Below are positions 25,222 to 37,904 of a stretch of 64,000 bases of DNA, piece after piece. Position 1 is the first letter of the stretch. The number at the start of each line of letters is the position of its first letter. Source of the DNA: Nissolia schottii (taxonomy: Eukaryota > Streptophyta > Magnoliopsida > Fabales > Fabaceae); NCBI GenBank assembly GCA_003254905.1, contig QANU01001262.1:635373-699372 (forward strand), given 5' to 3'. The notes below the pieces were generated by a model that saw nothing but the letters and a program-made list of their open reading frames with translations, was not told the origin of the DNA and did no database searches. The translations under genes were made by a program, and so were the position numbers.

Positions 25222-26709
25222 ATTTACATTACCGTCGGTATCAACCGACGGTAAAAACCCTAAACCCTAACCCAATATTACTGACGGATGGAACTGATGG
25301 TAAAAACCCTAAACCCAATCTAATCTCACCGTCGTAACAGACAGACGATAAATACTGACGTGTTACCATCGTACACAGGTAATAACCGACGGTAAAGGCT
25401 TCGAAATTGGTGCACAATCATTACCGTCGGTGTTCTGCAAAATTTATGTCGGTGTCTCAAAAGTAGACGATAATTAAATAATTTAGTCAATATATGTTGG
25501 CGCCAAATTTATTTGGTTACCGTCGGTTTGTATAGCTATGCCGACGGTATTTAATTAAACGATCCGTTTTGAATTGTATTTGTTACCGTCGGCATAGCCG
25601 TTTACGGTCGGGTATGTTCGACGATAAAGGACAGAGCTAATAACTTAAGTGATTTTCCTTTCTTTTCTCCTCATTCTCATACTTCTTCTTTCTCTCCGAC
25701 CTCTCCTCTCCATGACCAACACTCGGTCGGTCGGGGTCTTGCCGCGCCACTGCCGCGCCGCCACCACCTCGGGTTCTTGCCGCCACCGCCTCCACTTAAC
25801 CACTAGAGGTCGACTCTCTACTCACATTGTAGGTTCAATTTGTTTCCACCTTCTCCACTATTAATGCATGCAAACTCAAACTCTCTGTGCTTCCTCTGTG
25901 TCTCTATCGATTTGGGGTTGTGTGTATGTGTGTTGGCTGATTTGTGTGTGTGTGTCTCTATGGCTGATGGGGTTGTGTGTGTTGGTTAATTTGTGTTTGT
26001 GTGTCTGTGTGTCTCTGTGGCTGATTTGGGGTTGTGTGTGAGTGTTCAGGGAAGTTGTTGCTTACATGTTGCTTGTTTGCCACTTTATTTGGGGTTCTTT
26101 TAATCCGCTGCCACTAGTTGAGGAATTGGAACTATCTATATATGGGATGATTTTGTCTTGTTTTGCTAATTACAAAATTGTGAACGTGAACTTGTAGATT
26201 TGTTGTGGGGTTGAGGATCAAAGGAGATTTGAACAAGCAACTTGCTCAAGCTAAGGACTTCCGCAATAATTAGGTATATCTGCAATAACTTTATTGGTAC
26301 TAGGATAGAGTCTTACTTTCTTATGATACATTTGTAGTATTGGAGTTGTATGGCTGGATTATTGGGGGAAGGAACGCTTAGCATTTCTTCACGACATTGT
26401 TTGGATTGAATGTGCTGTTAACGGTGATTATATGTTGTTTGCAGAGATTGGAGGGCCTATGTTTTAGAACGATTTAGAAAAGATTGTGTGAAATTATGAA
26501 CATTAATCTTCTGAAATGTTTGTGCTTTCCTTTGTTTGTAATTTAATTTTTGCAAAACTATGTCTTCTTCCATTGTTTAAGTGCGAGGTTGATTTTGTCT
26601 ATGTAGAGTGAACTTGTAGATTTGTTGTGGGGTTGAGGATCTTACTTTCTTATTAATTGCTTTATTTCAAATTGGTTATGAAAATGATATTTCTATATCG
26701 TAGCTCCCT

Positions 26710-27120
26710 ATGGGCCTGGGCGATCATCCCTCCGCTCCTATCGTCATTGAGGATGATGACGAACCCACAACAACCTCACCCGAGTCCGACGAGCCTGACT
26801 ATGACTCCCCCTTTTGGGATGAGCCTGACTACGACTCCCCTTTCTGGGACGTGGACGCGGATGAGGACGTGCACGTGGACGTCAACGTGAATGGGTCCGT
26901 GCACGTGGGCGTCAACGTGGACGTAAACGTGGGTGGGGACGTGCACGTGGACTGCAACGTAGATAGGGACGTATACGTGGACGTCAACGTGGACGGGGAC
27001 GGGGACATGTACGTGGACGTCCCTGAGGACGAGGAAGAGGATGAAGACCCCACGAGGATTGAATGTATTGTGTATATTTTGAATATATTATGTATATTAT
27101 TTGCTTCTTTAACTATGTAA
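26710..27120 (+). CDS. Acidic Val-Asp repeat protein frame within the CACTA element
   Basis: A 136-codon frame just after a possible acceptor (tatcgtag at 26696-26703). It begins MGLGDHPSAPIVIEDDDEP, has two DEPDYDSPFWD units, then a run of VDVNV/VHVDVNV repeats to about residue 105, an acidic EDEEEDEDP patch and a hydrophobic end. A leader and small exon at 25711-25829 may lie upstream. I recognise no family. The frame could be a transposon-borne protein, or a by-product of the minisatellite in which it lies. The DNA repeat has eighteen ACGT cores. Confidence 0.35.
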   Translation: MGLGDHPSAPIVIEDDDEPTTTSPESDEPDYDSPFWDEPDYDSPFWDVDADEDVHVDVNVNGSVHVGVNVDVNVGGDVHVDCNVDRDVYVDVNVDGDGDMYVDVPEDEEEDEDPTRIECIVYILNILCILFASLTM

Positions 27121-27825
27121 TGAATCTAAACACGCAATGATATATATGGGAAGTACCATTTTGTTGAACTACTTAGTGAATTTATTTGTTATCTTTGCTA
27201 ATGGAAGGGCAGAGAGTAAAGATGACGCAAATATCTATCCGTGTAATTAAGCTATTGTAACTCTCACAATTAATGTAATCGCTAAAATAAATAATTAATA
27301 TATAATAATTATTTATAATTTTATTTAATAAAATAACCAATGTTATTTATATCAAAATTGTGATTCAAATAAATAATAATTATTCTAAAATAAAAGTTAA
27401 TTTAATAGGTGACAGTTATATTTGGATAAAATATTATTATTATTATCCGGAATAATTAGCGTTGGTTATAGATGACGGTAACATTTAGATAAAATATTAT
27501 TATTATTAGCGATGGATTGTTCCGACGGTAATCCGCCTATCAAGTAAACTGATTACCGTCGGTATTGACCGACGAAAATTAGCGTCGGTGATTATCCTCC
27601 GACGCCAAATTGGTTTCCATCGAACCCTTTATCGGCGGCTCGATGACCGACGCTAACTCCTAACACAATATTCCGATGGTAACTGTCTCGTATCCGACGG
27701 GAAATTTCAACTGTAATAGTGTATTTTCTTGTAGTGAATTCCGAAACACTTATAATGTTTACAAACCATTATTGTCATATATATTGGACTTGAGTCTTTG
27801 TCAAATTTAGTTCGTAACATTATGG

Positions 27826-28244
27826 TTAAAATTATATGTAGTTTGAAAATAATTACTTTTGAAATCTCTTCTCTCTACCAATCCAACAATTTCTTCTCTA
27901 TACTCTTTAATAAAATTCTAAAAATAATATGGTGAAATGTAAAGGTGTATTTAGTTTCAATTTTCATTTCCAATTTACATTTTCAGAGTTTCCCGTATTT
28001 AAAGATTTCATTATTTCTTTCCTAAAATTCTAAAAATAGTATATTCTGAAACTAAAAATTGAAACCAAATAAAGACTCTAAAAATTGAAACCAAATAAAG
28101 ACTAATTTATCATTTTGATAGTACAATTTGTTTCGAGGGATGAAAATTAATCTCACAGTAGCTGACCTTAAAAGAGCTACTACCATGCCACAACACACTT
28201 GTGGTTGTATAGCTTATAAAGATATTTGAACGTAACAATTACCA
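27826..28244. other. Gene-free stretch
   Basis: AT-rich DNA with a short local repeat (ctaaaaattgaaaccaaataaagact, duplicated near 28040-28100). Nothing else was recognised. Confidence 0.4.
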
Positions 28245-28245
28245 A

Positions 28246-28726
28246 ATAATTATTGGAAAAATGCTCATTTTGATCTGTGAAAGTGTACGTTGGAGTTATT
28301 TTGATTATTAAAATTCAAAATCTGACTTTTTAATTATTGAAATTGTAAGTTGTAGGTGAAATTAGTCTCCCAATTCATTATCATTATTAAATTGTCATGT
28401 TTTCACTAATTTTTCACGTTAAATGAGAATGTGATAACAACAGATCTTAATTACTATTACAACTTCATTTATCACCATAATTGTTTTGATGATCTTATTT
28501 CCAATTTCAAGTGCAGTTATAATTCATTTATTATCTCAATTGTTGTTACCTTTTAATGTGATAAATTAACAAAAATATGATAATACAGTAATGATAATAA
28601 ACCGAAAGAATAATTTGACATATAACTTATAATTTTAAAAATTAAAAAATTAAATTTTAAATTTTAAGTCTCAAAATAACTCTAATATTTCAAAGAATCA
28701 AAATGATAATTACTCCAATAATTATT
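28246..28726. repeat. MITE-like inverted repeat
   Basis: It opens aataattattggaaaaatgc and closes tactccaataattatt. The next inner parts also mirror each other (cattttgatc with gaatcaaaatg, gttattttgatt with aaaataac). About 480 bp, no coding frame. Borders are approximate by a few bases. Confidence 0.65.
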
Positions 28727-31700
28727 AGGGTCTAAAATTTATTTATTTATTTATTTCAAAGAACTTTTCTTTATTTATTTATTTATTTATTTTTTCCTTT
28801 TTAAGCCGTGTGGGCCATGAATGAAGTGGAGAAGTTAGTGTACGCCTTTGCCCTTGGCACGCGTTTCATGTTTGAGTTGGTTATTGAGTTTAAAACTTCT
28901 ATTTCTATTATTTTTTTCCCATTATCTTTCTCACAATTTCCAAACTTTGAATGAAAATATTCATAAAATCTAACTATTAATGAACTCATCATAGAACTTA
29001 CAGCAAAGATAGAATGAGTTTGTCTAACAAGGTATCTATTTTTTTTAATTTTATTATTGACAATTTATAATCGATAATGATCCATCTCTTTTTGAGATTT
29101 GAAATTTACTAAAATAAGTATATATTTTTAACAAAATTTTTGTACCGCGATGTTTGAAGACCATTGAAATGGATATGCCTCTTTTTAATAAAACTCTTGT
29201 CATGCACACTGTCAAGACTAAGGATATTGATACAATAGATTATTCCATAACTTTAATTTTTCTTTCACAATTATCACTTAAAATATAAAAATGTTATTTG
29301 CCCTCATAAACTATGGGACATCATGCCAACTCATCTCATACACTATTGAACAAGATCCTATTGTGGTGTGGATCTATTGGAATCTTATTCAATATTAAAT
29401 AAGATGTAAGTTAACATGTTAATTATTTCACATGTCATGAGTATAAATAACAATGCTTCCCATGTATATAGTATGACTTGGAAAAAAATGCTGAAATAAA
29501 TAAAAATTAAACTATTAAATCTCTAAATCCATTTTTATTAAAAAAAAAAATCATAGCTGTAAGGTATTGCGTTCCTCAAAAATATGAGATAACTTTATTT
29601 TCTTTAGAGCGTATAAACATATATTTTACGATTTACAACCTTCGTAGGCTGGTGCCCACTGGCTAACGCACAACAGCTTCTTCACATGTCAGCAACTGAG
29701 CAAAAGAGAGCATGAAAATCATGTGTGGCAGAATAAAATCAGAGTCCAAGTTGAGCAAAATAATGATGATGGGTATATAGAATTGCATGGGTCCATATAT
29801 ACACATGAACCTGCCTGAAATGCCTGGAATGATTGGATGTCATAATTCCACAAACTAGGTACGATCTCACATGCATTACCCTGCCTCTTTTCTTATGTTG
29901 AGGAGGGTGAAGTAAGCAGCGCAGGACGCATTTTGCTTCAGTATCACATCCCAATAATTGGTTTTAAACCTTCAATCAGTTGTTTGTAGTACGAGTTACA
30001 CATCGGTGAGAGTATCTTAAAGAGTGTTTACAAAGTCATGGATTCTCTAGTTCCAATGGATAGCTTATGAGGTGTGATTTTTTTATAAGGACTTATGCTT
30101 GTTATAAATTGTGATTTCACTAAAAGTGAATCAATTAGAGTTTCACATTGCTTAAAGATAAAGTTTATATATTCTTTATAATATCAAGATAATTCTCATC
30201 TCTTGAGCTGGTTTTTTGAGTTGAGTTAGGTCACTCATTTCTTAAGATGATATCAAAGCCTATCATACAATCGTTAATAAATCCACCCCAGCTATCCAAT
30301 TTTGCAAACTTTACACATCTTATGTTCAGCCATGGACGCAAGGAAAGAGAATATTAGAGTCTCACATTACTTAAAAATAGAACCTAAATACTCACCTTTT
30401 AAGAACTAGAGAAGACTAGTGGCAAAAGGTTATAATTCGGGGAGACAGAGTGACAATATATCCCACAATGATAACTAACATTTGGGGTGTGACTAGTTTT
30501 GTAGCTGGGGATAAGTTCGAAGAAGAAGTAACATGTTACTCTTAGGAAGTCTTCATATATGTAATAATACTCGGGAGTCCTGTGAGCTGACTAAATGGAT
30601 CATAAGTTCAAGAGATTGGTCATGAGAAGAGGGGTACGGACAGACACAGAGACTAACTAGGTTATAGTGCAAGTGGATGCACATGCATGGTGGGATCGAT
30701 GGGTAGTCTTAATCGGTGGGAAAACGAGAGGAGACCCACCACCGTGTTGCTATATATGAGGTCCTAGCTAGAAGCTAGTTGATGATGATCAAAGGAAGGC
30801 ATGATCATGAATGAATGATAAAGATGGAGAGATTCATAGCCATAGATAATAAGATATGTTGGTCCCCCCAAATTGGTACGACAACGATACGAATCCTTTA
30901 CCATAGGCTTTCCCTCGTTTGTTAATAATACACACAGTACACACGATAAATCGTACGTGTAGTTCTCGATTTAGAACTGTGCTACGCGCTTCTTTTGGTT
31001 ATTATCTGCGAAAAGGGTTACGATCTCAGGGTCCAACTAAGACATACGCGGGTTTAATGGCCCCGTGCACTTTCGGCCAAGATGAGAATAGAGAAGAGAA
31101 AACCACTTTGGATTTCAATCGACCGTACAAGCTTCACACATCAAGTGCACCCACCAACCCAGAGCAACATGTACAATAAATTGTTTGCGTGAGATACCGC
31201 GACTACTTACCTTTTTTTAACGAAGTATTAAAGTTTGACTAATCCTTTGGTCGTAATTGTCATTGCACAAAATGGTAAACTATTGGTCATGGATGAGTCT
31301 CAATTTTTATTGGTGGGATTTGAATTCTCCACTTCAACATTCATTAAAAATAAGATCTTAATAAATTTTATAATTTTTGAGGTTGATAGTCATTTAATTA
31401 TCTAATATAATATTAGAGTTTATTATAAAACAAATGTTGGGTCACTTGCATGTGTTTGTAAATTTCACACTTTAAAAGTTAGCTCAAAGAATTACACTTA
31501 TAAAATTTATCAAAATTTTATTTCTAAACAACATGAGACTCTAATAATATATATTATAATAAAATTTAACAACCAAAATTTTCATGTTAGGAGTACAAAG
31601 CCATGAAAAAGGAGACAGGCAAACAAAAGTAAGAAAGAAAGAAAGGAAAAGCTAAATGTTTGAAACAAAATGCACCCAAAATTCTCTCGAGACTCAAGTG

Positions 31701-32464
31701 TGCCATGTTTTATCGCAGTTTCAAATTCTTGTGTTCTTGCTATTATTGTTTTAAAAATATTTGGATTTTACTGGAAACCAAGTGAGTTAATGAAAGTTCA
31801 AAAGAATTTTTTTATGAAAAGAAATTAGTACATGAACCGAAGCGATAAAAAAGAAGAAGAAAAAGAGTGATATGATATCTAATAGGATCTACCTTAATTG
31901 ATTACTTTAGTACGTTTGGTGGGGGTAAAAGTAGAGAGAATTTACGCGTGAACCTTATTTATTATCTATGAAAATTTTCTCCTAGAAAGAGAATTCATCT
32001 GAATTCTTGATTCCTCTCCTCAACCTAAATATTCACCTAAAGTTAGAACTTGTAATAAAAAAATATATATTAAAACATCGTTAAATCTTCATTGTATTTG
32101 GTCTTCCAGATGAAAGGAGAACAGTCATAAAATCAAAAGAATTTATGCCAAGTTTTTGATGCATAAAATTTCAAAGATGTTTGGTGGAAGTAGTAACTAT
32201 AAATGTAACTGAACTGAGGCACCCAAACTTTGGCCCATCCCAAGCAAGCTTTAGTTTGGTTTATTGCATCTATTACTGTGTGTTAGTTGTGGGCGCTAGA
32301 GAATAACGATAATAACTACCGACCGCAAGCATGTTTTTATGGAAAAACATGAGAATTCTATTAAAATAAATAAATAAGAAATTGAGAAAAGGACAAACAT
32401 TAATAAGAAGGAGGAAAAATTCTAAAATTGTCTATATAGAAATAGATATCGAAATCAGCGAGGT
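28727..32464. other. Gene-free stretch left of the FAF-like gene
   Basis: AT-rich DNA with (ttta)n near 28738-28795. A TATA-like gctatatatgagg near 30750 is followed by no credible frame, so an unrecognised non-coding transcript is possible there. The 86-codon frame at 30919-31179 has no motif I know. The last ~150 bases would be the 3' UTR of the FAF-like gene. Confidence 0.35.
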
Positions 32465-33397
32465 TTAAGAAGTTGCCACCCAAAGAGATTTCCCCCAGTT
32501 TATTAACAACAAGTCATTGTTTTCACGATCCCCTTCTTTGCACCTTCCTCCTCCTCCTCCTCCTCTCATGTTTGCTCTCTCGTACTTCTCCATTACCATC
32601 CCAAACGCGTCTTCCTCCTCTGTTTCTTCTTCTTCTTCTTCCTCTTCTTCATCCACATATTGTGTTTGTTCATTGACCTCACTTTCATTTTCTTGGATAT
32701 ATTCTTCTTCTTCTTCTTCTTCTTCTTCATCTTCCGGGCTGGGATGATTTTCCACAAGGCAGAGCCGAAGGCGGCCATGGCTCCTCTCAGCATGGAAGCA
32801 AGAAGCAGTACTGTATGGGGCCTTGGTGACCTCAATCACGAGCCTCCCGCCCTCTCTGTGGGGCCTCACCGTTAGAGACTCCGATCCCCTCATCGTTGTC
32901 AACGGAGGAGGGAAATTCCGGGGTTCATTTCTCTTCTTCTTTTCCTCCAAAAGCTGGCGTGGCGTTTTCCTCTGCTCCCTTGTCCCCAAACTGTTGTCAG
33001 AGACAAAGTCAATGCCGCTCTCGGTGATGTCAGTGCCGGTTTCGTTCCCCAAATTCTCTGTGCAGAGTTCTAAACTTTTTGGGCTGAGTCGCAGCGATGA
33101 TTGCTTCACCTGAGAGTGCACGTAGGTGTTGGTTTCTTTGAGGGAGGAGGCATTGGGAAGAGATTGAATGAAGCTCCAACCGCTCACGGTTTCGGTTTTG
33201 TAACCGCTTTGGTCGCAATGGGGTTTGGTGTTTGGTTCCGACAGACATGATTTGAAGGCTACATCAACGGGCTGTGGAGGAGGAGGAGTGAGGAGTGGTT
33301 TTGGTTTTGGTGAAGGTAACCTGAGCCTGTGTATTCTTGACTCCACTAGCTGAGACTCAAGGCATGACTGCAACCCGTGACACACAATTGCAGCCAT
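32465..33397 (-). CDS. FANTASTIC FOUR-like protein (FAF domain)
   Basis: A single exon of 310 residues. The FAF domain is at about 160-214 (NFPPPLTTMRGSESLTVRPH, then GGRLVIEV and HGRLRLCLVE). The N-terminus MAAIVCHGLQSCLESQLVES is also typical of the family. A basic KKKRNE patch precedes the domain. Two glutamate-rich runs (about 222-232 and 249-263) and a poly-glycine run (279-284) follow. FAF proteins are plant-specific regulators of shoot meristem size, acting on WUSCHEL in Arabidopsis. The glutamate runs come from GAA/GAG triplet repeats and may vary in length between lines. The frame is intact and intronless, as usual for FAF genes. Confidence 0.9.
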   Translation of the reverse strand: MAAIVCHGLQSCLESQLVESRIHRLRLPSPKPKPLLTPPPPQPVDVAFKSCLSEPNTKPHCDQSGYKTETVSGWSFIQSLPNASSLKETNTYVHSQVKQSSLRLSPKSLELCTENLGNETGTDITESGIDFVSDNSLGTREQRKTPRQLLEEKKKRNEPRNFPPPLTTMRGSESLTVRPHREGGRLVIEVTKAPYSTASCFHAERSHGRLRLCLVENHPSPEDEEEEEEEEEYIQENESEVNEQTQYVDEEEEEEEEETEEEDAFGMVMEKYERANMRGGGGGGRCKEGDRENNDLLLINWGKSLWVATS

Positions 33398-34490
33398 GGT
33401 GTGTTTTTTTATTTGAAGGCTAAAAGCAAATTAAGCACCTGAAAGTACGTGGAAGGATGCAGGGGAAGAGAAGAAAGGGCAGAGAGATGTTTGAGTTGGA
33501 AATGGCATGTGGAACAAGTGAAGGGGGTTGGGAGTGAATTTGTAGTGCCCAAAAAGTGAATGGAGGGGTTATGTCATGTAAGGGAGGGTAGGGAATGGGG
33601 GAGCCTTTAGCACCACTTGAATTATAAAAATGCCTTAAATCCACCACACAACATAAAGGAATACAAAAATGAATATTCAATTTCAAAATGAGAAAATGGG
33701 GAAGTAAAAGAAGATGATCCCATGTTGGTTGTGGGTTTGTATAGTAGTCTCTGACCTAATTTGATAGGTTAATACTTTTATGCACGGATTTTTTTTCCTT
33801 TCTCACAAATGTAAATTTTCTGAATAAATGGAAAGGAGGGGGGGTTCCCTTAGGAATGTCCTTAGGAGGAAATCAATGCATAAAAGGTGGGTTTTTTATT
33901 CCTTTGCTGAAAAATTTACCAGCTTTACTATTCCTTTCCAAAAGAAAGCAAGCAAAGCACCAAATGGATTCTCCAAAATATTGCATGATAGTGATTGCTA
34001 CCCTGATTATATGCAGTATCTATAAATAGCATCCTTTTTTTTTTTAAAGGCAATCCAAAATTCTCTGTCTATGGTTCAAATGCCATGTAGAGTCAAAATT
34101 TAGGCCCGATTGCTATTCCATTCAAAAAGAGTGAAAAGGAGCAAAGAAGCACCAGCCAACAAGAAGAAGCCTTTGAAAAATAAAATGGTAAGTGCTCAAT
34201 TATTTCAATTCTTTATCCAAAATGATAAAATAGAATTTTGTTTTATTTTTTTTGTTCATCGGAGTTCCTAAAGGAGCTAAACTCCTGACCGAATGCTAGT
34301 AATTCTTTTTTTCTTTTTTTCTTTTTACATAATGATTAGAGAAGGTGTTACTTGAAGGACAACTCATTAGCATGATGAATAAAATATGAATAATCATATT
34401 TAGCATGAAAAAAAAGGAAAACTTAGCAGAAAAAAAAATACATGAGTTTTACTTAATTAGTTCAAGTTAGACGGTCAAAATGAGCCAGGC
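33398..34490. other. Upstream region of the FAF-like gene
   Basis: Presumed promoter and leader of the minus-strand FAF-like gene, then AT-rich DNA. No TATA box stands out and no other element was recognised. Confidence 0.4.
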
Positions 34491-34499
34491 TCATGAGAC

Positions 34500-34775
34500 T
34501 AAACTATTTATTTGATTAAATTGATGAATCAAATATATAAAATCTAACCTGTAAATAGTAAAATTTGTTAAGATCAGACCCATTTAACCCACAAGTCAAA
34601 TTGGTTTGTTTAGTGTTAACATAAACATAACTCATAAATTAACTCATTTACTATCATTAAATGAATGAACCAAATATATAAAAATCAACTCGCGAATAGT
34701 AACAGTCCGTTAAGGTCCAACCCATTTAACCTGCGGGTTAAACGGGTCGGGCTGACCCATTTGATAGCCCTAGGT
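34500..34775. repeat. Dispersed repeat with an internal duplication
   Basis: Two ~150-base units share gaatcaaatatataaaa, cgaatagtaa/taaatagtaa and cccatttaac. The right end is gggttaaacgggtcgggctgacccatttgatagccct, cut here by description. Such cgggtcgggctgaccc ends are common on small plant transposons, perhaps hAT-like. The class is uncertain. Confidence 0.4.
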
Positions 34776-37700
34776 TCAAGAGTATATACTTTCATTTTTC
34801 TCTTTAAAATAAGATCTTCACTTTAAGGGACTCAAATTCTCTTATTTGAACTTTCGCTTAGTAAATCTATCCTAACATCCTCATTTTATTAAGTAAAAGT
34901 TATTTCAAAATATTTCTTTTTAAATCTTTTCCCTTCAATTTTCACCTCATTTGGCTAATATTTGGGTAGTAGTACAAATAACATTTTTCATTTGTCGTAC
35001 TATTTAATACTTTCTATTTTAAATTATGTGTCTCTTTTACTGAATGTATAGATATTAACAAACATAAAATTAAATTATGAGTAGTTCAAAAAATAATTTT
35101 ATTATTTAATTTTAGTATAACGCTACTTAACATTTTTTAAGAAAATAAATTAGGGATATAATCACAAATTTTGCAATAAATATTACTTTAAAAGAAAGTG
35201 AGAATAACAAATCATTTAGGATAAAATAATTTGGCTAACATGAGATAATTTAATTTGAGAACGAGAGGATATTACGGGGACAAAGTATAAGACACAAATT
35301 GAATGTCTTACAAATTAACCATCGATAATTTATGTTACAATCAATGGTGTGTTTGGTACCTGTTGGGGGAGACTAATTGCTAACTTCATCAATGATTATG
35401 TTAGGGTGAAAATATGGAGCCACAACAACATGATTTCAACTCTTTATTTTTCTGTCTTTGAAATTCAACGATGTCACTCCCACGTGGCATGTCCGGTTCG
35501 TTTTTCTTTTCTCGAAACCATATGATATATCTTGACACTTAAAATCCCAACCATAATGGGTTTTGACGCAGAGAAATATGTGTATGTTCATGGAGTATAT
35601 AAGTATATTATTATTGATTAATTTTTATTTTTTTTATATTTTTTAAATTTAAATTAATATTTGATAATGTTTACTAGGCACACATTATAAGATGCAAGTA
35701 TTTATCTTTTGTATGACCTATCCACGTAAATTATCTACCAAGTTCATATACATATCCTAAATTTGTCTCGGATAGGAAATATGTATTAAGTTCAAATATA
35801 CTCATTATTTATGGGCATTATAAATAGTTTATTTGACAATACACTCCACCAAAAACACCCAATACACTTTTAGTAGTGTAGTCAAAACGAGTGATCACCC
35901 TTGCCTATGACCCAATCATGTACATATTCCCGTCAATCATCATTGGTTAGGTTGTAATAAAAATTAAAATGATAAAAAAATATTAAGAGTAAATTATAGT
36001 GATCTCCTTGAAGTTAAGCAATTGAATATGATAATTTACAAAAAGCTTCTTTTAAAATTTAGGTATGTGTGGAACATGACACTAAAGACTCTTGTAGTTA
36101 ACATTAAGCAAGCACTCATGTAAATATGATGTTGAATATTTTTATAAAGAGGTCAATGTAAGCATAACAAATTGATGGATATTGTGTAATATCACTAAAC
36201 TTTATAAAAAAAATTACAATTTACCGAAAATTAATAATAAAGATATACACACAATCAAATGACGAGCAATTTTCACTTCAATACATGGAAGATACACGAA
36301 AGGAAGATGTCTGTGGTTAGATTGGTGCTCACATCTTTCTTTACTAAAGGAGGAGGAGGCAACCCCTTTAAACCCAAAGGAGCAAGTTTGCCCAGGCCAG
36401 TGCCACTACCCTAAAACGTACGGATAAATCTCATAAAGACATGTCCAAAAGCTATTGGAAAAGGAAAGGAGTGATTCTCCACTAAGACAACCCCCTTTAC
36501 CATTGTCGGCTAGGATTAACCAATGAATCTAAGCATGTTCTCTAGAGGAAAAAATGTAATGTCTCCTCTTGATTGATCTTTCACTCTGATCATTCTCTTA
36601 TTTTTATTTATTTATTTTATAACGATTAGTATAGGCAATGTGATAAAAAATTATTATGTTTGCTTGAGTGTATGAGAACATAATTTTAAGAAGCTTAAAA
36701 AATTAACTCTTGTGCCAAAATAACATAATACACGTAGGTAAACAGACTTTTTTTTTAAATCTTTTTTTACGTTAAGCATACTTTCATATAGGCAAGCAGG
36801 CATAGACATACAGTCCACCTGACAAAATACAAAGGTATGCGCAATTAAACATTATCCTTTTTCATAAATATTAAGTGAATTTCTTCAATTTATAATTAAG
36901 CCCGAAATGATACATTTGCAAATGAATGCATCTCACAGTCTCTCAAATAAGGCATATATATAAACACTCACATGATTTTTCTTTTTTCTTCAAGATTTGT
37001 CTGGTTGTAGTGTGGATGTATAAAGGGGTACGCATTACGTAGGTCTCCTTCGGTGGACCTCACACGTAAACTGGGGAAACGCCCATATATTTTAAGAGAA
37101 ATATTATTTATAAATAAAAAATAAATATCTCACAGGCATTATTATACTAGAAATGATAAAATTATAATTATTTAAGATGACCTTAAGATATTCATCATAA
37201 TAAAATTCATCACAAATTTTAAATTTGTGTGAATATGTGATTGTTCCAAATATTGTCACCATATTGTTACTCTTAAAAAATGAAGTTCAATTCATAAGTG
37301 GCACTCACATTATAAAGTCTGGCAAAAAAATGTCAAAGCCTATAAAATGGCTCGCCGGAGCATTTTTATATACAAGCAAGAGAAATAGTTTGAGTGACAT
37401 CATATGCCGGTGCATCAATTGGTAGCTTTGGCATAAAGAGCACAGCTAGCTAAAATGCCAAATTGCATGCGTGCATAAACTTAAAAGATCAAACAGTTCA
37501 TTCATCCAACTTGGGTACGTAGGATTATAAAAGGTTGGCTAAAAATTCCTTGAGTTTGATTCGCTCAAACTCGTGACATATTCTGACTTTGGAATAACAT
37601 GACTTTTCCTCCTCCTTCCTACGTCCTACCCTTTTATTTTATACCTTTAAATAAGCTAGCTAAGCATGGTACCTTGATCTGAAAGCTTCTCTCATGAGTA

Positions 37701-37904
37701 AACTCAATATTCTAACATGCTCAAATATAAAAGCACGAGAGAGAAAAAGCATCGAAGTAGATAAAACCTAAGTCGTTGATAGTTATTTATCTGGGTCAAA
37801 TTTTAATTTAAACTAACGTATCAACGGTTAAGAACACTTGGTCCATTTATAGTACCGGTGCCCACGATTTTTATGAGCCTTGTAGACATGCCCAAAGTTA
37901 TATG
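34776..37904. other. Gene-free stretch
   Basis: AT-rich DNA without a recognised gene or bordered repeat. Short open frames (for example at 37225) show no family features. Confidence 0.35.

Larger units (their letters stand above)
24287..27736 (+). mobile_element. CACTA (En/Spm) transposon, non-autonomous, apparently full length
   Basis: Ends are CACTACAAAAAAATACAC on the left and the complement of CACTACAAGAAAATACAC on the right. The 3-bp target duplication is aat (24284-24286 and 27737-27739). The subterminal zones are packed with TTACCGTCGG and its complement, the sort of motif array bound by CACTA transposition proteins. No transposase frame exists in the 3450 bp, so it would need help to move. 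It carries two tandem foldbacks (24839-25010, 25035-25221), a TC-rich leader with a small exon-like frame at 25711, and an acidic repeat protein frame at 26710-27120. A relative is truncated at 40798. Confidence 0.93.
23515..27825. repeat. Unclassified dispersed repeat, copy 2, split by two insertions
   Basis: Pieces at 23515-23628, about 24075-24286 and 27737-27825 line up in order with copy 1 (22230-22690). The first gap holds a repeat rich in aggtcagg/ggcctgac phrases, the second the whole CACTA element. This gives a relative order: base repeat first, insertions later. Confidence 0.6.

Noticed and set aside
26829-27053. Serine/threonine-rich frame antisense to the CACTA protein
   Set aside because: It is the mirror of the VDVNV minisatellite; its repeats follow from the sense repeats.
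30919-31179. 86-codon frame after a TATA-like site
   Set aside because: No family resemblance and no splice partners found; coding cannot be supported.
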